Positions 1-8,822 of a DNA stretch of 40,399 nucleotides are shown here, piece after piece. Every line of letters starts with the position of its first letter. Position 1 is the first letter of the stretch. The notes under the pieces are model-generated. The model was not told where the DNA came from and searched no databases. It saw nothing but the letters and a program-made list of their open reading frames with translations. Location of the stretch: contig NZ_LTBA01000023.1 of NCBI RefSeq assembly GCF_001594005.1, forward strand, positions 1-40,399. The letters run 5' to 3'. The translations under genes were made by a program, and so were the position numbers. This DNA comes from Clostridium tepidiprofundi DSM 19306 (GTDB lineage Bacteria > Bacillota > Clostridia > Clostridiales > Clostridiaceae).

Positions 1-1
1 T

Positions 2-1060
2 GATGTAAGTATAACTAAACAAGCTTTTTCTCAAGCTCGACGAAAGGTTTCACCTAAAGCATTTGTATATCTTCTAGATCAAGTAAATAAATGGTTTTAT
101 AAGAACACTCCTTTTAATACATATAGAGGATATAGGTTGTTAGCAATTGATGGTACAGTGTTACAATTACATAATAGCGAAAAGTTAAGAGAAAAATTTG
201 GATATGTTGAAAACCAAAATTCCAAGGTTGCACGTGCTAAAGCTTCTATTTTATATGATGTAGAAAATGATATGATTATAGCATCAAAAATAGACAATTA
301 TAAAACTGGAGAGAGAAAACTAGCAGAAGAATTAATAATTAAAATGTGTGCAGAAGGTACATATAATGATTTATTATTATTTGATAGAGGGTATCCCTCT
401 AGAGATTTTATAAATTTTCTTGAAGTAAAACAATTAAAATATTTGATGAGAGTCAGCAATAGATTTTTAAAAGAGGTTGTTAATGCTCCTAATCAAGATC
501 AAATTGTAGAAGTTAAATACAATGGTATTGTATTAAAAATGAGAGTATTAAAGTTTAAATTAAATTCAGGAATAATTGAAACACTAATAACTAATATATT
601 TGATGAGGATTTTACAATAGTGGATTTTAAAGAACTTTATTTTAAGAGATGGGGAATTGAAGTTAAATATAATGAAATAAAAAACAAATTACAAATTGAG
701 AATTTTACGGGTGAAACACAGATAGCAATAGAACAAGATTTTTATGCTACTATGTATCTTGCAAATATGGTTGCACTAGCGAAAAAAGATGCTAATGAAG
801 CAATTGAAGAAGAATATAAAGATAAAAATCTAACATATGAATATAAAGTTAATACTAATGTCTTGATTGGTAAGCTTAAGGATACATTGATTACTTTGAT
901 ATCTATGAATAACCCTTGGAAACGTTCACGAATGCTAAGGTATATCCAAGAAGAAATCGAAAGAAATGTAATTCCAATTAGGCCAAATAGGAACTTTAAA
1001 AGAAAAGAGAATAAATCAACTCAAATGGTAAATAGAATGAATAAAAAGAGAGCTTTATAA
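2..1060 (+). CDS. IS4-family transposase, 5'-truncated by window edge
   Basis: DDE transposase that would catalyse cut-and-paste movement of its insertion sequence. The reading frame is open from base 2 without a start, so the N-terminus lies outside the window; a start at 137 would cut off real coding sequence. Visible motifs are LLAIDGT with the first catalytic Asp, LLLFDRGYPS with the second Asp, and YFKRWGIEVKYNEIK, which fits the IS4 signature Y-(2)-R-(3)-E-(6)-K including the catalytic Glu. The tail is very basic. A strong hairpin terminator follows. No frameshift is visible in the part present, so the element may be intact, but its left end is not in view and I could not define its right inverted repeat. 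It lies next to a broken hydrolase gene, which it may have disrupted. Confidence 0.88.
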   Translation, partial: DVSITKQAFSQARRKVSPKAFVYLLDQVNKWFYKNTPFNTYRGYRLLAIDGTVLQLHNSEKLREKFGYVENQNSKVARAKASILYDVENDMIIASKIDNYKTGERKLAEELIIKMCAEGTYNDLLLFDRGYPSRDFINFLEVKQLKYLMRVSNRFLKEVVNAPNQDQIVEVKYNGIVLKMRVLKFKLNSGIIETLITNIFDEDFTIVDFKELYFKRWGIEVKYNEIKNKLQIENFTGETQIAIEQDFYATMYLANMVALAKKDANEAIEEEYKDKNLTYEYKVNTNVLIGKLKDTLITLISMNNPWKRSRMLRYIQEEIERNVIPIRPNRNFKRKENKSTQMVNRMNKKRAL

Positions 1061-1087
1061 ATCTAATTACTTAATTATGAAAAAATA

Positions 1088-1124
1088 GAAATAAACTTCC
1101 ATTATTGTGACGGAAGTTTATTTC
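1088..1124 (+). terminator. Rho-independent terminator after the transposase
   Basis: Perfect 13-bp stem (1088-1100 with 1112-1124) around an 11-nt loop, with A-rich left and T-rich right flanks. It starts 28 bases after the transposase stop codon, and its symmetry allows bidirectional action. Confidence 0.75.
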
Positions 1125-1212
1125 TTATACCTAAAATTAAAAAAGCTCAATATAATTTGCATTATTTCGGTATAAATAACTCTACGAAGAAAATCTAAAT
1201 TCCTATAGCATT

Positions 1213-1488
1213 CTAGAATAAGTGCATTTTGTAAAAATATTGAATCATAGCTTTATGACATTGCCCCTCAAGCTTTAATCCATCATTTGTAGTCATATAA
1301 ACTTTTTCTTTTTTTAAAGCTTCATAATACCCTCTGTCTATCAGCCCTCTGCTTATTTGTCCTTCAAGCAAATCATCATGATTTTTTACTTTTCTTACTA
1401 TAATCTGTGAAAAAAAATATTCTGTTATTGCTTCTACAATTAATATAACTATTAAAACTATACACACTGTGAATATTAATATCTTCAT
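1213..1488 (-). pseudogene. N-terminal fragment of an alpha/beta hydrolase-like protein
   Basis: A 91-residue frame begins with a membrane anchor (about residues 3-24) followed by a basic stretch and the sequence VYMTTNDGLKLEG. This is the usual start of clostridial membrane-anchored alpha/beta hydrolases (anchor, spacer, then 'DGLKL' as the first strand of the fold). After DGLKLEG the similarity ends and the frame stops within 17 residues, long before any catalytic Ser, Asp or His could appear. I infer that the rest of the gene was lost, probably in the event that brought the IS4-family element beside it. A short genuine membrane protein cannot be excluded. Confidence 0.45.
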
Positions 1489-1536
1489 ATTTTATTCTCC
1501 TTCAATCTCTGCATACTGGTATATTTGAGTGTTATT

Positions 1537-1649
1537 TATCGATTCTATACGACTTCCACTTCTATAAGTAGGATATTGAGGCTTTTGCTTCAGGTGGAGT
1601 AAAGTCTTCACTGAAGTCTCGATGATTTGCTTTAGCAAAACAACTTCAC
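1537..1649 (-). repeat. Three-hairpin repeat, family A, copy 1
   Basis: On the minus strand this reads as a degenerate copy of the element at 30153-30269: a GTTTTGCT/AGCAAA(A)C hairpin, a larger stem ending in CTCCACCTGAA, and a third 'cacttatagaagtgg' hairpin followed by 'atcgata'. The arm around 1610 differs from the other copies. Family copies lie at 11476, 25736 and 30153. Confidence 0.7.
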
Positions 1650-2160
1650 TTTCATATATCTTAATAAGTTATCCACATTATCCACAACATTGCTGTGAAT
1701 AACTTGTTATTTTTTCTTAATAATTATTATTTATCAATTTTTATAATTGCTTATATTCAAAAAAAGTTTAATTTATTTTAATAATTATAAGTAAATTTTA
1801 CAAAATAAAATTATTGTCATCATTAAGTATACATCATTTAAAATGCATTATTAAAGTATATACAAAAAATTTTATACAACATATTGATACTTTTATTTGA
1901 TTTTATATTTTTATATCAATATATTGTATTTAGCTATTCAATATAAACTCCTTTTTAATAATTAAATGTACTATACTTATTTATCATTAATTATACTTTT
2001 TTAAAATAGTTATCAACATTATCCACATAATTGTGAATAACTTGTGCATAACTTTGTTCTTAAATAAAGTTTTTACACAAATATATAAATAATATAACTA
2101 TATTGTAAATTATTTCAATTAAAATATCAAGCAAAATCGTTTAATTCCTTAATCTGTTTA
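1650..2160. other. Gene-free AT-rich region with two DnaA-box clusters
   Basis: Six 9-mers match the DnaA box TTATNCACA: 1669-1677 (+), 1678-1686 (+) and 1694-1702 (-), then 2019-2027 (+), 2032-2040 (-) and 2043-2051 (-). A near-match TTATCAACA sits at 2010-2018. The roughly 300 bases between the groups are almost pure A/T, like a DNA-unwinding element. No coding sequence is seen. The layout resembles a bipartite bacterial replication origin, but no dnaA or dnaN flanks it here, so a DnaA-titrating or regulatory locus is equally possible. Confidence 0.55.
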
Positions 2161-2167
2161 AATGGGG

Positions 2168-2806
2168 TTAATTAATTTTTTTATAAGTTGGTATAAAAAG
2201 CACTATTAGAAATAGTGCAATTAAGTCATTTAAACAATGACCTGTCCAAGAAGCAAATAAATTTCCTGTTTTTGCAAAAATACTACCGTAAACTATACTA
2301 TCTATAAATATAAAAGACATATCAAAACATACAATAAGAATAGGTCCTTTTGAAAAATGCATTGCAGCAAATATTATAGATGCTACTACAATAGCTGAAG
2401 GAGTTCCAATAACACTTGTAAGTATTGACTGAAGGACGCCTCTATAAATTACTTCTTCTATGAAAGTACCTATTGCAATATTTATAATTGTCATAAATTT
2501 TTGATTAATATCCATAGGAATACGTGAAACTACGTGATCTAAAAAGCCAACTACCTTATACTTTCCTAGAAAAAATGTTATCAACGGTAAAATTACCCCT
2601 ACTAACAATATTAAAAACCAAGTTTTTCTTACATCTTGTATTGCCCCTTTACTATTAAAGCCAATATCAATTAATGAATGATTACTTATTAATAACTCCA
2701 TTAATAAATAAATTATTGAAACCATAATAATTACAAAATTTATATTTTTAAATAGTAAAAAAAGCACAATACTACTAAAAATAACAACAACCATCTCCAC
2801 TGCCAA
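2168..2806 (-). CDS. CPBP-family intramembrane metalloprotease
   Basis: Multi-pass membrane protein of the CPBP (CAAX protease / bacteriocin-processing, 'Abi') family. Motif 1 is EEVIYR with Glu117, Glu118 and Arg122. Motif 2 is in IIFAAMHF (His150). A third motif, TGHCLND, supplies His190 and Asn193. These are the residues expected to bind the metal and cleave substrates inside the membrane. Its 212 residues and about six hydrophobic segments fit the family. In Gram-positive bacteria such proteins act in bacteriocin immunity, peptide maturation or membrane stress; nothing adjacent identifies the substrate. The start used is a TTG five bases after an AAGGTG; an ATG four codons later is an alternative. 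Confidence 0.85.
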   Translation of the reverse strand: MAVEMVVVIFSSIVLFLLFKNINFVIIMVSIIYLLMELLISNHSLIDIGFNSKGAIQDVRKTWFLILLVGVILPLITFFLGKYKVVGFLDHVVSRIPMDINQKFMTIINIAIGTFIEEVIYRGVLQSILTSVIGTPSAIVVASIIFAAMHFSKGPILIVCFDMSFIFIDSIVYGSIFAKTGNLFASWTGHCLNDLIALFLIVLFIPTYKKIN

Positions 2807-2831
2807 GTCATCACCTTCTTCATTTTTTTAT

Positions 2832-2995
2832 TTAGGCATTTTCAAAAAATAACTAGTCAAAAATTCGACGTATATTTTGTGCCAGATAAGGAGACAGGTT
2901 TCATCGATATCCCAGCTATCAACAAGTTCTGGCAACGCACTATGGCACAAAATAGTTCAACATACTGATATACATATATATTTCACTATGCCTAA
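2832..2995. repeat. Terminal-inverted-repeat element, family B, copy 1
   Basis: Left end 'taggcattttcaaaaaataactagtc' and a degenerate right end 'tatgcctaa'. Inside is an imperfect hairpin around 2900-2935. Other copies are at about 6999, 10734, 18563, 24742 and 35181. It has no coding capacity and fills the gap between the protease and ispF. Confidence 0.65.
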
Positions 2996-3048
2996 AATAG
3001 TGATAAAATAATTATACAAAATTCATTTCATAATTGGAGGTAACAGCA

Positions 3049-3516
3049 ATGAGAATAGGAATGGGATATGATGTGCATAAATTAGTTGAAAATAGAAAAC
3101 TTATTTTAGGTGGAGTTGAAATACCTTATGAATTAGGTCTTTTAGGTCATTCTGATGCAGATGTGCTTTTACATGCAATATGTGACAGTTTACTCGGTGC
3201 TGCTGCACTCGGAGATATAGGCAAACATTTTCCTGATACAGATGAAAAATATAAAGGAATCTCTAGTTTATTGCTTTTGGAATATGTTGGTAATTTAATA
3301 TATGAAAAAGGATATACTATTGAAAATATTGATGCAACTATAATAGCTCAAAAACCTAAGATGGCACCACATATACCTACAATGATTAAAAACATATCAA
3401 AAGCACTCAATATTTCAGAAAACCAAGTCAACATAAAGGCAACTACAGAAGAAGGTTTAGGATTTACTGGCAAAAACGAAGGAATTTCTGCTCAAAGCAT
3501 ATGTTTGCTAGGTTAG
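3049..3516 (+). CDS. ispF: 2-C-methyl-D-erythritol 2,4-cyclodiphosphate synthase
   Basis: Fifth enzyme of the non-mevalonate (MEP) isoprenoid pathway: it converts CDP-ME 2-phosphate to ME-cPP and releases CMP. With the start at ATG 3049 the protein has 155 residues, the normal length. An upstream in-frame TTG at 3034 overlaps the ribosome binding site GGAGG and is rejected. The zinc triad is in place: Asp8 and His10 in GYDVHK, and His42 in the segment [21 protein letters not shown] and [14 protein letters not shown] are also family signatures. It is a cytosolic homotrimer in characterised relatives. No other MEP gene is adjacent, so it is probably transcribed alone. Confidence 0.97.
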   Translation: MRIGMGYDVHKLVENRKLILGGVEIPYELGLLGHSDADVLLHAICDSLLGAAALGDIGKHFPDTDEKYKGISSLLLLEYVGNLIYEKGYTIENIDATIIAQKPKMAPHIPTMIKNISKALNISENQVNIKATTEEGLGFTGKNEGISAQSICLLG

Positions 3517-3730
3517 CAACCAACTTGCAACCTAGCACCTTGTCTTTTCTCCCAGTACCTAGAAAAGCTACTGTCCATCAAGTTACAAATCTGTACTAGA
3601 GATTAGAGACTGGAAACTAAACAGCAGTTGCCAATCACCAGTCGCCAATCACTAAAGCAGATTGTTGCCTTGATGGAGATTAGTGATTAGTGACTAGAGA
3701 TTAGCCCTAGCACCTAAATCCTAGCCCCTT
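3517..3730. repeat. GATTAG/AGATTAG-type repeat, family C, copy 1
   Basis: Non-coding sequence made of short quasi-repeats such as 'gattagagactgg', 'gattagtgattagtgactag', 'ccaatcaccagtcgccaatcac' and 'cctagcacctaaatcctagc'. The same modules occur in reverse complement at 19813-20010 and partly at 22508-22578. The shared unit 'tactgtccatcaagttacaa' shows that copies 1 and 2 are homologous and not independent low-complexity tracts. Confidence 0.65.
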
Positions 3731-3734
3731 CTTT

Positions 3735-5141
3735 TTAAGTTGATGTACATGCTTCAATCATATCATCTAAAGTAATAAGTATAATATTTTTATTTATATT
3801 ATTGAAGTCAATAACCTCCTTTTTAAAACCACTTTTCGAAAAGAAAATATAATACTTATTAGGCATATTAAAAATAGCGGCTTTCTCTATAAGCGAATTA
3901 ACAATTCTCATATTTATAGGTTCATTTCTCCACTTACATTCTCCAAACATGATGTTTGTATCACTTCTACATATTATATCAATTTCCTCTTCACATTTTT
4001 TAATAGGATTATTACCCCACCAACGACCTATTGAATCAAATATAAAAGGTAATTCATCATTAATATTTTTTCTCCTTAGATATTGAATACAAATATCTTC
4101 AAATACAGAACCAAGATAATCATTAATAAATGGAAATACCTTTTTCTTGTAAATGTAATCCAGCTTTTTTTGTTCTATAAGCTCTGCATTACCAAAAACA
4201 AACTTAAACCAAAAGCAAAACATATTATCTTTTATTTTATATAAGGTTTTCCTTGAAGTTTCTTTTTCACCCAAAGGTATTTCTTTATCTAAAATACCTA
4301 ATTCTAAAAGATTTTTTAAATATTTAGCACATTTATCCGACGGTTCACCAACCTTAGTAGATATTTCATTCAGTTTAGAAGCTCCTTTTGCAATAGACTC
4401 TATAATTGAATTGTAAAATATCGGTTCTCTAAGTTCTTGTTTAAGAATGTTTCTTGGCTCATCATAAAAATAAGAATTTTTATTAAAGAAAGAATTCTTA
4501 ATATTTTCTTCAATGCTTAAATTATAATCAAATTTCTGTAAATATTGAGGTATACCACCTAAAATTCCATAAGCTAAAATCTTATCTTCATTAGAATAAT
4601 TTTTAAAAAATTCACAAGAAGTAAAAAAATCAAAAGGTTCTATTTTAAATTGTGCAGTTTTCCTTCCAAACAAAGGGCTTTTATAACTTAAAACTTCTTT
4701 TTCCATAAAACTCATAGATGAACCACATATTATTAAGAATAATTTAGTATCCTTTAGATAATGATCTATTACATTTTGTAAAATTGAAGGAATAGATTTA
4801 TTAGCTGCAACAGTATAAGGGAATTCATCAATTACAAGAACAATTCTTTTGCTTTCGGCCATTTTACCGATATATTTTAATGCCATATACCATTCTGTAA
4901 AGTCAGGTATAAAACCCTTCATATTAAAATGTGACAAAACAGTATCACTAAAATTTTCTAAATTTCTTTTATCATTATATTCTTCTGCAACATAGAAAAT
5001 TGCATTTTTATCTTTGCAAAATTCTGTTAAAAGAGTAGTTTTTCCTACTCTACGTCTTCCATAAACAACAGCAAATTCAAATTTATTAGAATCGTACAAT
5101 CTATTTAATTCAAAAATTTCGTCACTTCTACCTACAAACAT
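3735..5141 (-). CDS. ATP-binding protein, archaeal-ATPase / DUF234 type
   Basis: 468-residue P-loop ATPase. Near the N-terminus is Walker A GRRRVGKTTLL (about 29-39), then Walker B IVLVIDEFPY (about 100-109) and a sensor-like LFLIICGSS. A winged-helix-like middle part follows (KLNEISTKVGEPSDKCAKYL). The C-terminal DUF234 part contains EEIDIICRS...MFGECKWR, a PD-(D/E)xK nuclease-like pattern. This two-part architecture is typical of the archaeal-type STAND-like ATPases that are scattered sporadically in clostridia and often look horizontally acquired; their role is unknown. The start ATG at 5141 follows a GAGGTG site. A 54-bp perfect palindrome lies 18 bases upstream and may be its operator. 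Confidence 0.85.
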   Translation of the reverse strand: MFVGRSDEIFELNRLYDSNKFEFAVVYGRRRVGKTTLLTEFCKDKNAIFYVAEEYNDKRNLENFSDTVLSHFNMKGFIPDFTEWYMALKYIGKMAESKRIVLVIDEFPYTVAANKSIPSILQNVIDHYLKDTKLFLIICGSSMSFMEKEVLSYKSPLFGRKTAQFKIEPFDFFTSCEFFKNYSNEDKILAYGILGGIPQYLQKFDYNLSIEENIKNSFFNKNSYFYDEPRNILKQELREPIFYNSIIESIAKGASKLNEISTKVGEPSDKCAKYLKNLLELGILDKEIPLGEKETSRKTLYKIKDNMFCFWFKFVFGNAELIEQKKLDYIYKKKVFPFINDYLGSVFEDICIQYLRRKNINDELPFIFDSIGRWWGNNPIKKCEEEIDIICRSDTNIMFGECKWRNEPINMRIVNSLIEKAAIFNMPNKYYIFFSKSGFKKEVIDFNNINKNIILITLDDMIEACTST

Positions 5142-5158
5142 ATTATCACCTCGTTGAA

Positions 5159-5212
5159 ATAACTAACTTTAGAATAACTAACTTATAAGTTAGTTATTCT
5201 AAAGTTAGTTAT
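5159..5212. promoter_or_regulatory. 54-bp perfect palindrome upstream of the DUF234 ATPase
   Basis: Each 27-base arm is the exact reverse complement of the other, with no loop. Each arm contains the unit ATAACTAACTT twice, so the site holds four copies (two per orientation). It sits between the ATPase start (5141) and the nadE stop (5240). It could be an operator, a cruciform-forming element, or the shared terminator of the upstream nadE transcript; there is no T-run typical of a terminator. Confidence 0.7.
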
Positions 5213-5239
5213 ATTATACCCCAATCCTACCTTTTAATT

Positions 5240-6088
5240 CTACCCCTGGGGTGTAAAATTTACCATTCTAATATTTCTTTTTTCTGCAACTCTTAAAATT
5301 TTCTTCACTCTCTCAACTTTTTTACTATCTTCTCCCTTCAAGTCTTGTCTATATTCTATCTTTCTCAATATTCTATCTATCTCTTTATAAGTCATACCAA
5401 GTGCAAATTCATCTGTAACTCCTGGAATCAAATCTGGAGTTGGAGGTTTGTTTATTATCTTTTCAGGAATTTTAAGTTCTCGTGCGAGCTGAAAAACTTG
5501 AGTTTTATATAGATGCATAATAGGTTCAATGTCTACAGAATCATCTCCCCATTTTACATAAAAACCAGTTACATATTCTGTTTTATTGGTAGTACCTATA
5601 ACTGCATAGTTCCTTTTTTCTGCTTCCATGTATAAGCAACACATCCTAACTCTATGTTTTGCTCTGTAATATGCAATCCCTTTTAAAAATTCTTCATTAC
5701 CTTTGTTCTGTAAATCCTCTAAAAATGTATCTTCTTTGGACAAAGATTTCCATTTATTTTTTACATAATTTTTCTTTATTCTCTCTGGTATAAACAGTGC
5801 TGGTGGTTGAAGTGAATATACTCCCATTGCTCTTAATATTGGACTTATAGATTTTTTAATATAAGAAATACCTAAATAATCACACACTAACTTAGAATCA
5901 TCAACCGTACTTGATGATGAATCTCTCTCTGGTAACAAAACTCCAAACACTTTATCTTTTCCTAATGCTTCAACACATAACTTAGCAACTACTGCTGAAT
6001 CAATTCCTCCACTTATTCCAATAACTGCACCTTTATAATCGTATTTATCAATTGTCCTTTTTATGAAATTAACTATTTCACTCTTCAA
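5240..6088 (-). CDS. nadE: NH3-dependent NAD+ synthetase
   Basis: Last step of NAD biosynthesis: it adenylates nicotinate adenine dinucleotide with ATP and amidates it with ammonia. The PP-loop GISGGIDS is at residues 24-31. GTTNKTE and KWGDDSVDIEPIMHLYKTQ are further ATP- and substrate-binding signatures, followed by KPPTPDLIPGVTDE. It lacks the N-terminal glutaminase domain of the long form, so it uses free ammonia. At 282 residues it is slightly longer than the usual short form because of a segment around residues 90-135. The start is a TTG preceded by GAGGTGG at good spacing. It stands in the same orientation as the ATPase gene but is separated from it by the palindrome. Confidence 0.95.
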   Translation of the reverse strand: MKSEIVNFIKRTIDKYDYKGAVIGISGGIDSAVVAKLCVEALGKDKVFGVLLPERDSSSSTVDDSKLVCDYLGISYIKKSISPILRAMGVYSLQPPALFIPERIKKNYVKNKWKSLSKEDTFLEDLQNKGNEEFLKGIAYYRAKHRVRMCCLYMEAEKRNYAVIGTTNKTEYVTGFYVKWGDDSVDIEPIMHLYKTQVFQLARELKIPEKIINKPPTPDLIPGVTDEFALGMTYKEIDRILRKIEYRQDLKGEDSKKVERVKKILRVAEKRNIRMVNFTPQG

Positions 6089-6276
6089 AGTTTTTCACCA
6101 CCTCAAAAATAAATTATATATTCATTGTACTTTAAACACCCTGCATTAAAATTTTACCATATATTTGATTAATTTACCATGTAGAACCCCAAAAAATATC
6201 GCTGTTATTCTAAATCTCTGATATAATATATGTATCAAAGATTTATTTTGCAACAAAATAGTGAAAGGATGATACT

Positions 6277-6927
6277 ATGAAATTCAATATTAAAAAGATT
6301 ATAATATCCCCATTAATAATATGCACTATATTTTCATTTGCAGGGTGTTCTAATAAAAATGATACTACAAAAAACAGCACTCAAATTCAAACTCAAACTT
6401 CAACTAAAAATAATATATCTAATGATACGTCTGATACACCCAACAACAAAATTTCTAAATTAAATGAAGACGATTTTATTATAACTTACAAAAAAAATAA
6501 AATTACAGTTGGTAAGTTTTCAGAAGAATTATTTAAAAATATTGGTTCTGGTACAGCTAATGACAATAATAATTGGGGATTCGTTGGATTTGATGACAAA
6601 GATAATTATAAATATTATTCTCATGGATATCCTTCTGATAATCCATTATTCATAGTAAGAACAAGAACTAATATAGCTGACGGGAGCATAATAATTAGTG
6701 ACATAGATGTGACCAAAATGGGTACTAATAGACAAATTAGATTGGGAAGCAAAAGCGATGAAATAACATCTGCTTATGGCAAACCAAATAAAATACTTGA
6801 TTTTGATGATAGTATTACAAATTATGAATACTATTATAAAGACAAAATATTAGACTTTTATTTAGATAGTAAAACAAATAAGGTTACTCAAATAATACTA
6901 CGATACAATGAAAAATCCTTATCATAA
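6277..6927 (+). CDS. Lipoprotein of unknown function with BamE/SmpA-like tail
   Basis: 216 residues with a basic N-terminus, a hydrophobic helix and the lipobox FAGC (modified Cys at residue 23), so it should be anchored on the outer face of the cytoplasmic membrane. A Ser/Thr/Asn/Gln-rich linker covers about residues 24-60. The C-terminal part contains 'LGSKSDEITSAYGKPNKI' followed by 'YYKDKILDFYLDSKTNKVTQI', a pattern resembling the small alpha/beta fold of SmpA/BamE-like domains that gauge protein contacts. That resemblance is by eye. Ribosome binding site GTGAAAGGATG and ATG start. It is flanked by non-coding DNA on both sides and is probably monocistronic. Function not recognised. Confidence 0.8.
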   Translation: MKFNIKKIIISPLIICTIFSFAGCSNKNDTTKNSTQIQTQTSTKNNISNDTSDTPNNKISKLNEDDFIITYKKNKITVGKFSEELFKNIGSGTANDNNNWGFVGFDDKDNYKYYSHGYPSDNPLFIVRTRTNIADGSIIISDIDVTKMGTNRQIRLGSKSDEITSAYGKPNKILDFDDSITNYEYYYKDKILDFYLDSKTNKVTQIILRYNEKSLS

Positions 6928-6998
6928 AGCAATATAATATAATCGCAGTAAACAATTAATCTCCAACCCATGCTTTATAACTTCAAAACTGAAGCTTA

Positions 6999-7067
6999 TT
7001 TAGGCATATAAAATAACAAGTCAAATATACTAGCATACTGACTAATTGTTTTTTTGAATACGCCTTA
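6999..7067. repeat. Terminal-inverted-repeat element, family B, short copy 2
   Basis: About 69 bp with left end 'taggcatataaaataacaag' and right end 'ttgaatacgcctta'. The central hairpin region of the 150-bp copies is missing, leaving essentially the two ends joined through 'tactagcatactgacta'. Confidence 0.65.
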
Positions 7068-7106
7068 TGGGATTGGAGATTAAATTTTATTTATATTAAA
7101 TCTTAA

Positions 7107-7868
7107 TCATGTTAACTCATAACTATCTATTAATTTACTTAGCTTTTCAAATGCTGATTTTGTTCTTTTACCAAATATGCCATCCTCTACAAGCATTTTG
7201 CCTTCATAATCTGTAATGTTTATGCTATTAAGAAATTTTTGGAGTTTCAATATAACTTCTTCATTCCCATCATGTCCATTATCGTTATGTCCATTATCTT
7301 CATAATGAATATCAGTATTAATATCTCTGCCAGGATATTTTTTACTTAAATATTTAGCTGCACCTTTTATTATTGCACAAGCAACCTTTTTTTGAAATTC
7401 ATAAGAAAGAAGTAATTTCTCCTCTTTTGGATTTGATATAAATGCAGTTTCTACTAAAACCGCTGGCATACTAGTCATTCTTAGAACTCCAAATCTTGCG
7501 GTTTTATATCCCCTATTGGCAAGCTTTGTTGCTTTTAACATTTCATTATGAATTTCTAACCCCAATTTCTTTCCTTCTTCGCTACCTGGAAATCCATAGG
7601 TTTCAGTACCATGACTTTCTCTTCTAAAAGCATTGCAGTGTATACTTATAAAGATATCACAATCATTTCTATTTGCAATTTCCGCTCTATCTCTAAGACT
7701 CAAAAACTTATCTGATGTTCTTGTATAAACTACATCAAGTCCACTTATTTTCGCTAATTCACCAGCCAATTTTGCAATCTTTAATGTTATATCCTTTTCT
7801 TTTATATTTCCTGAACCTATTGCTCCAGGCTCACTTCCACCATGCCCAGCATCAATACAAATCTTCAC
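7107..7868 (-). CDS. N-acetylmuramoyl-L-alanine amidase with C-terminal peptidoglycan-binding domain
   Basis: Zinc-dependent amidase of the Amidase_3 / CwlD-LytC type, cleaving the bond between MurNAc and L-Ala. Zinc ligands are His9 (IDAGHGG), Glu24 (KEKD) and His77 (ISIHCNAF); the catalytic Glu is in VLVETAFISNP. Residues about 205-250 (ILKLQKFLNS...DGIFGKRTKSAFEKL) form a PG_binding_1-type repeat. No signal peptide is visible: the protein starts directly with the catalytic domain, as in several clostridial amidases that are released by lysis or by another route. Between the domains is a His/Asn/Gly/Asp-rich linker (about 187-203). The role could be sporulation, germination or autolysis. 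Confidence 0.92.
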   Translation of the reverse strand: MKICIDAGHGGSEPGAIGSGNIKEKDITLKIAKLAGELAKISGLDVVYTRTSDKFLSLRDRAEIANRNDCDIFISIHCNAFRRESHGTETYGFPGSEEGKKLGLEIHNEMLKATKLANRGYKTARFGVLRMTSMPAVLVETAFISNPKEEKLLLSYEFQKKVACAIIKGAAKYLSKKYPGRDINTDIHYEDNGHNDNGHDGNEEVILKLQKFLNSINITDYEGKMLVEDGIFGKRTKSAFEKLSKLIDSYELT

Positions 7869-8187
7869 AAAATCACCACCATTATTTTTTCATTACAATA
7901 TATTTTATGTGTAATATCAAATAAATGTTATGATTAAACCATAACAAACTATTAGTAAATTTTCGCTATACAATTTATGATATTGCTTCTCCCACTATAT
8001 ATAGTGATAAATTACTATTAAAAATGCTTTTTGTAGAATACTCACATTATTTAATTTCTCCATTATTATATTCACATCAATATATATGCTAATAATTTAA
8101 ATTTTGCAAAACAAAATAATATATCACACATATTGGATTGTTTGAATATTATATACTGATTTATAGATTTATGAAAGGAGAATACAA
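7869..8187. other. Gene-free spacer upstream of the Dps-like gene
   Basis: AT-rich and divergent between the amidase and the Dps-like protein, so it should hold both promoters. I see no strong -35/-10 pair, hairpin or known riboswitch. Confidence 0.5.
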
Positions 8188-8742
8188 GTGACTGCAGCTG
8201 CACGTAAAATTGTTGAAATGGCTGGCATAGATGTAGACGTTTTATTAGAACTCTTAATTAAAAGTGCTTCCGCTGAATTTATTACTTATTATTACTATAC
8301 CATTTTAAGGTGTAATCTTATTGGTTTAGGTGGAGAGGTAATTAAAAATGTAGCAGAAACTGCAAGAATAGAAGACAGAAATCATTTTGAAGCATTGATA
8401 CCTAGAATATATGAATTAGGCGGCAATCTACCTGATAATTTAATTGAATTTCACAATATGTCCATATGTCCAGCACCATTATTGCCAAAAAATCCAATGG
8501 ACTTAAGAGAAATGTTAAAAGTATTTATAAAAGCTGAAAGATGTGCTATATACAACTATAATTCAATTTGCAGTATGACAGCAGGTAAAGATTTTGCAAC
8601 CTATGATCTTGTTCAATCTATATTACAAGAAGAAATACAACACGAAGCGTGGTTTTCTGAACTACTAGCTGAAGGTCCAGCAGGACATATCGAAAGAAAA
8701 GGTAATCAAAACTCACCATTTGTTTCTAAATTCTTAAAATAG
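8188..8742 (+). CDS. Dps-like ferritin (DPSL / thioferritin)
   Basis: Ferritin-like four-helix protein expected to assemble into a 12-mer cage that oxidises Fe(II) with peroxide and protects DNA. Candidate di-iron ligands are Glu30 (SAEF), Glu62 and His66 (EDRNH), Glu117 (KAERC), and Glu149 with His152 (EEIQHE). Cys119 and Cys128, in AERCAIYNYNSIC, form the cysteine pair that distinguishes thioferritins (Sulfolobus DPSL type) from classical Dps, whose active site is at the subunit interface. GTG start, eight bases after AAAGGAG. It is monocistronic with a hairpin about 80 bases downstream. It probably works in oxygen/peroxide defence; no PerR box could be confirmed. Confidence 0.88.
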   Translation: MTAAARKIVEMAGIDVDVLLELLIKSASAEFITYYYYTILRCNLIGLGGEVIKNVAETARIEDRNHFEALIPRIYELGGNLPDNLIEFHNMSICPAPLLPKNPMDLREMLKVFIKAERCAIYNYNSICSMTAGKDFATYDLVQSILQEEIQHEAWFSELLAEGPAGHIERKGNQNSPFVSKFLK

Positions 8743-8822
8743 TAAACTTATTCATATTTGACCATATATTTTTTGAAGATGCCTAAATACTTTATAAAAA
8801 TAAAATTTTTGCAGAATTTATA

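Noticed and set aside
3034-3048. Upstream TTG start for ispF
   Set aside because: It overlaps the GGAGG ribosome binding site; ATG 3049 gives the normal length and the canonical Asp8/His10/His42 numbering.
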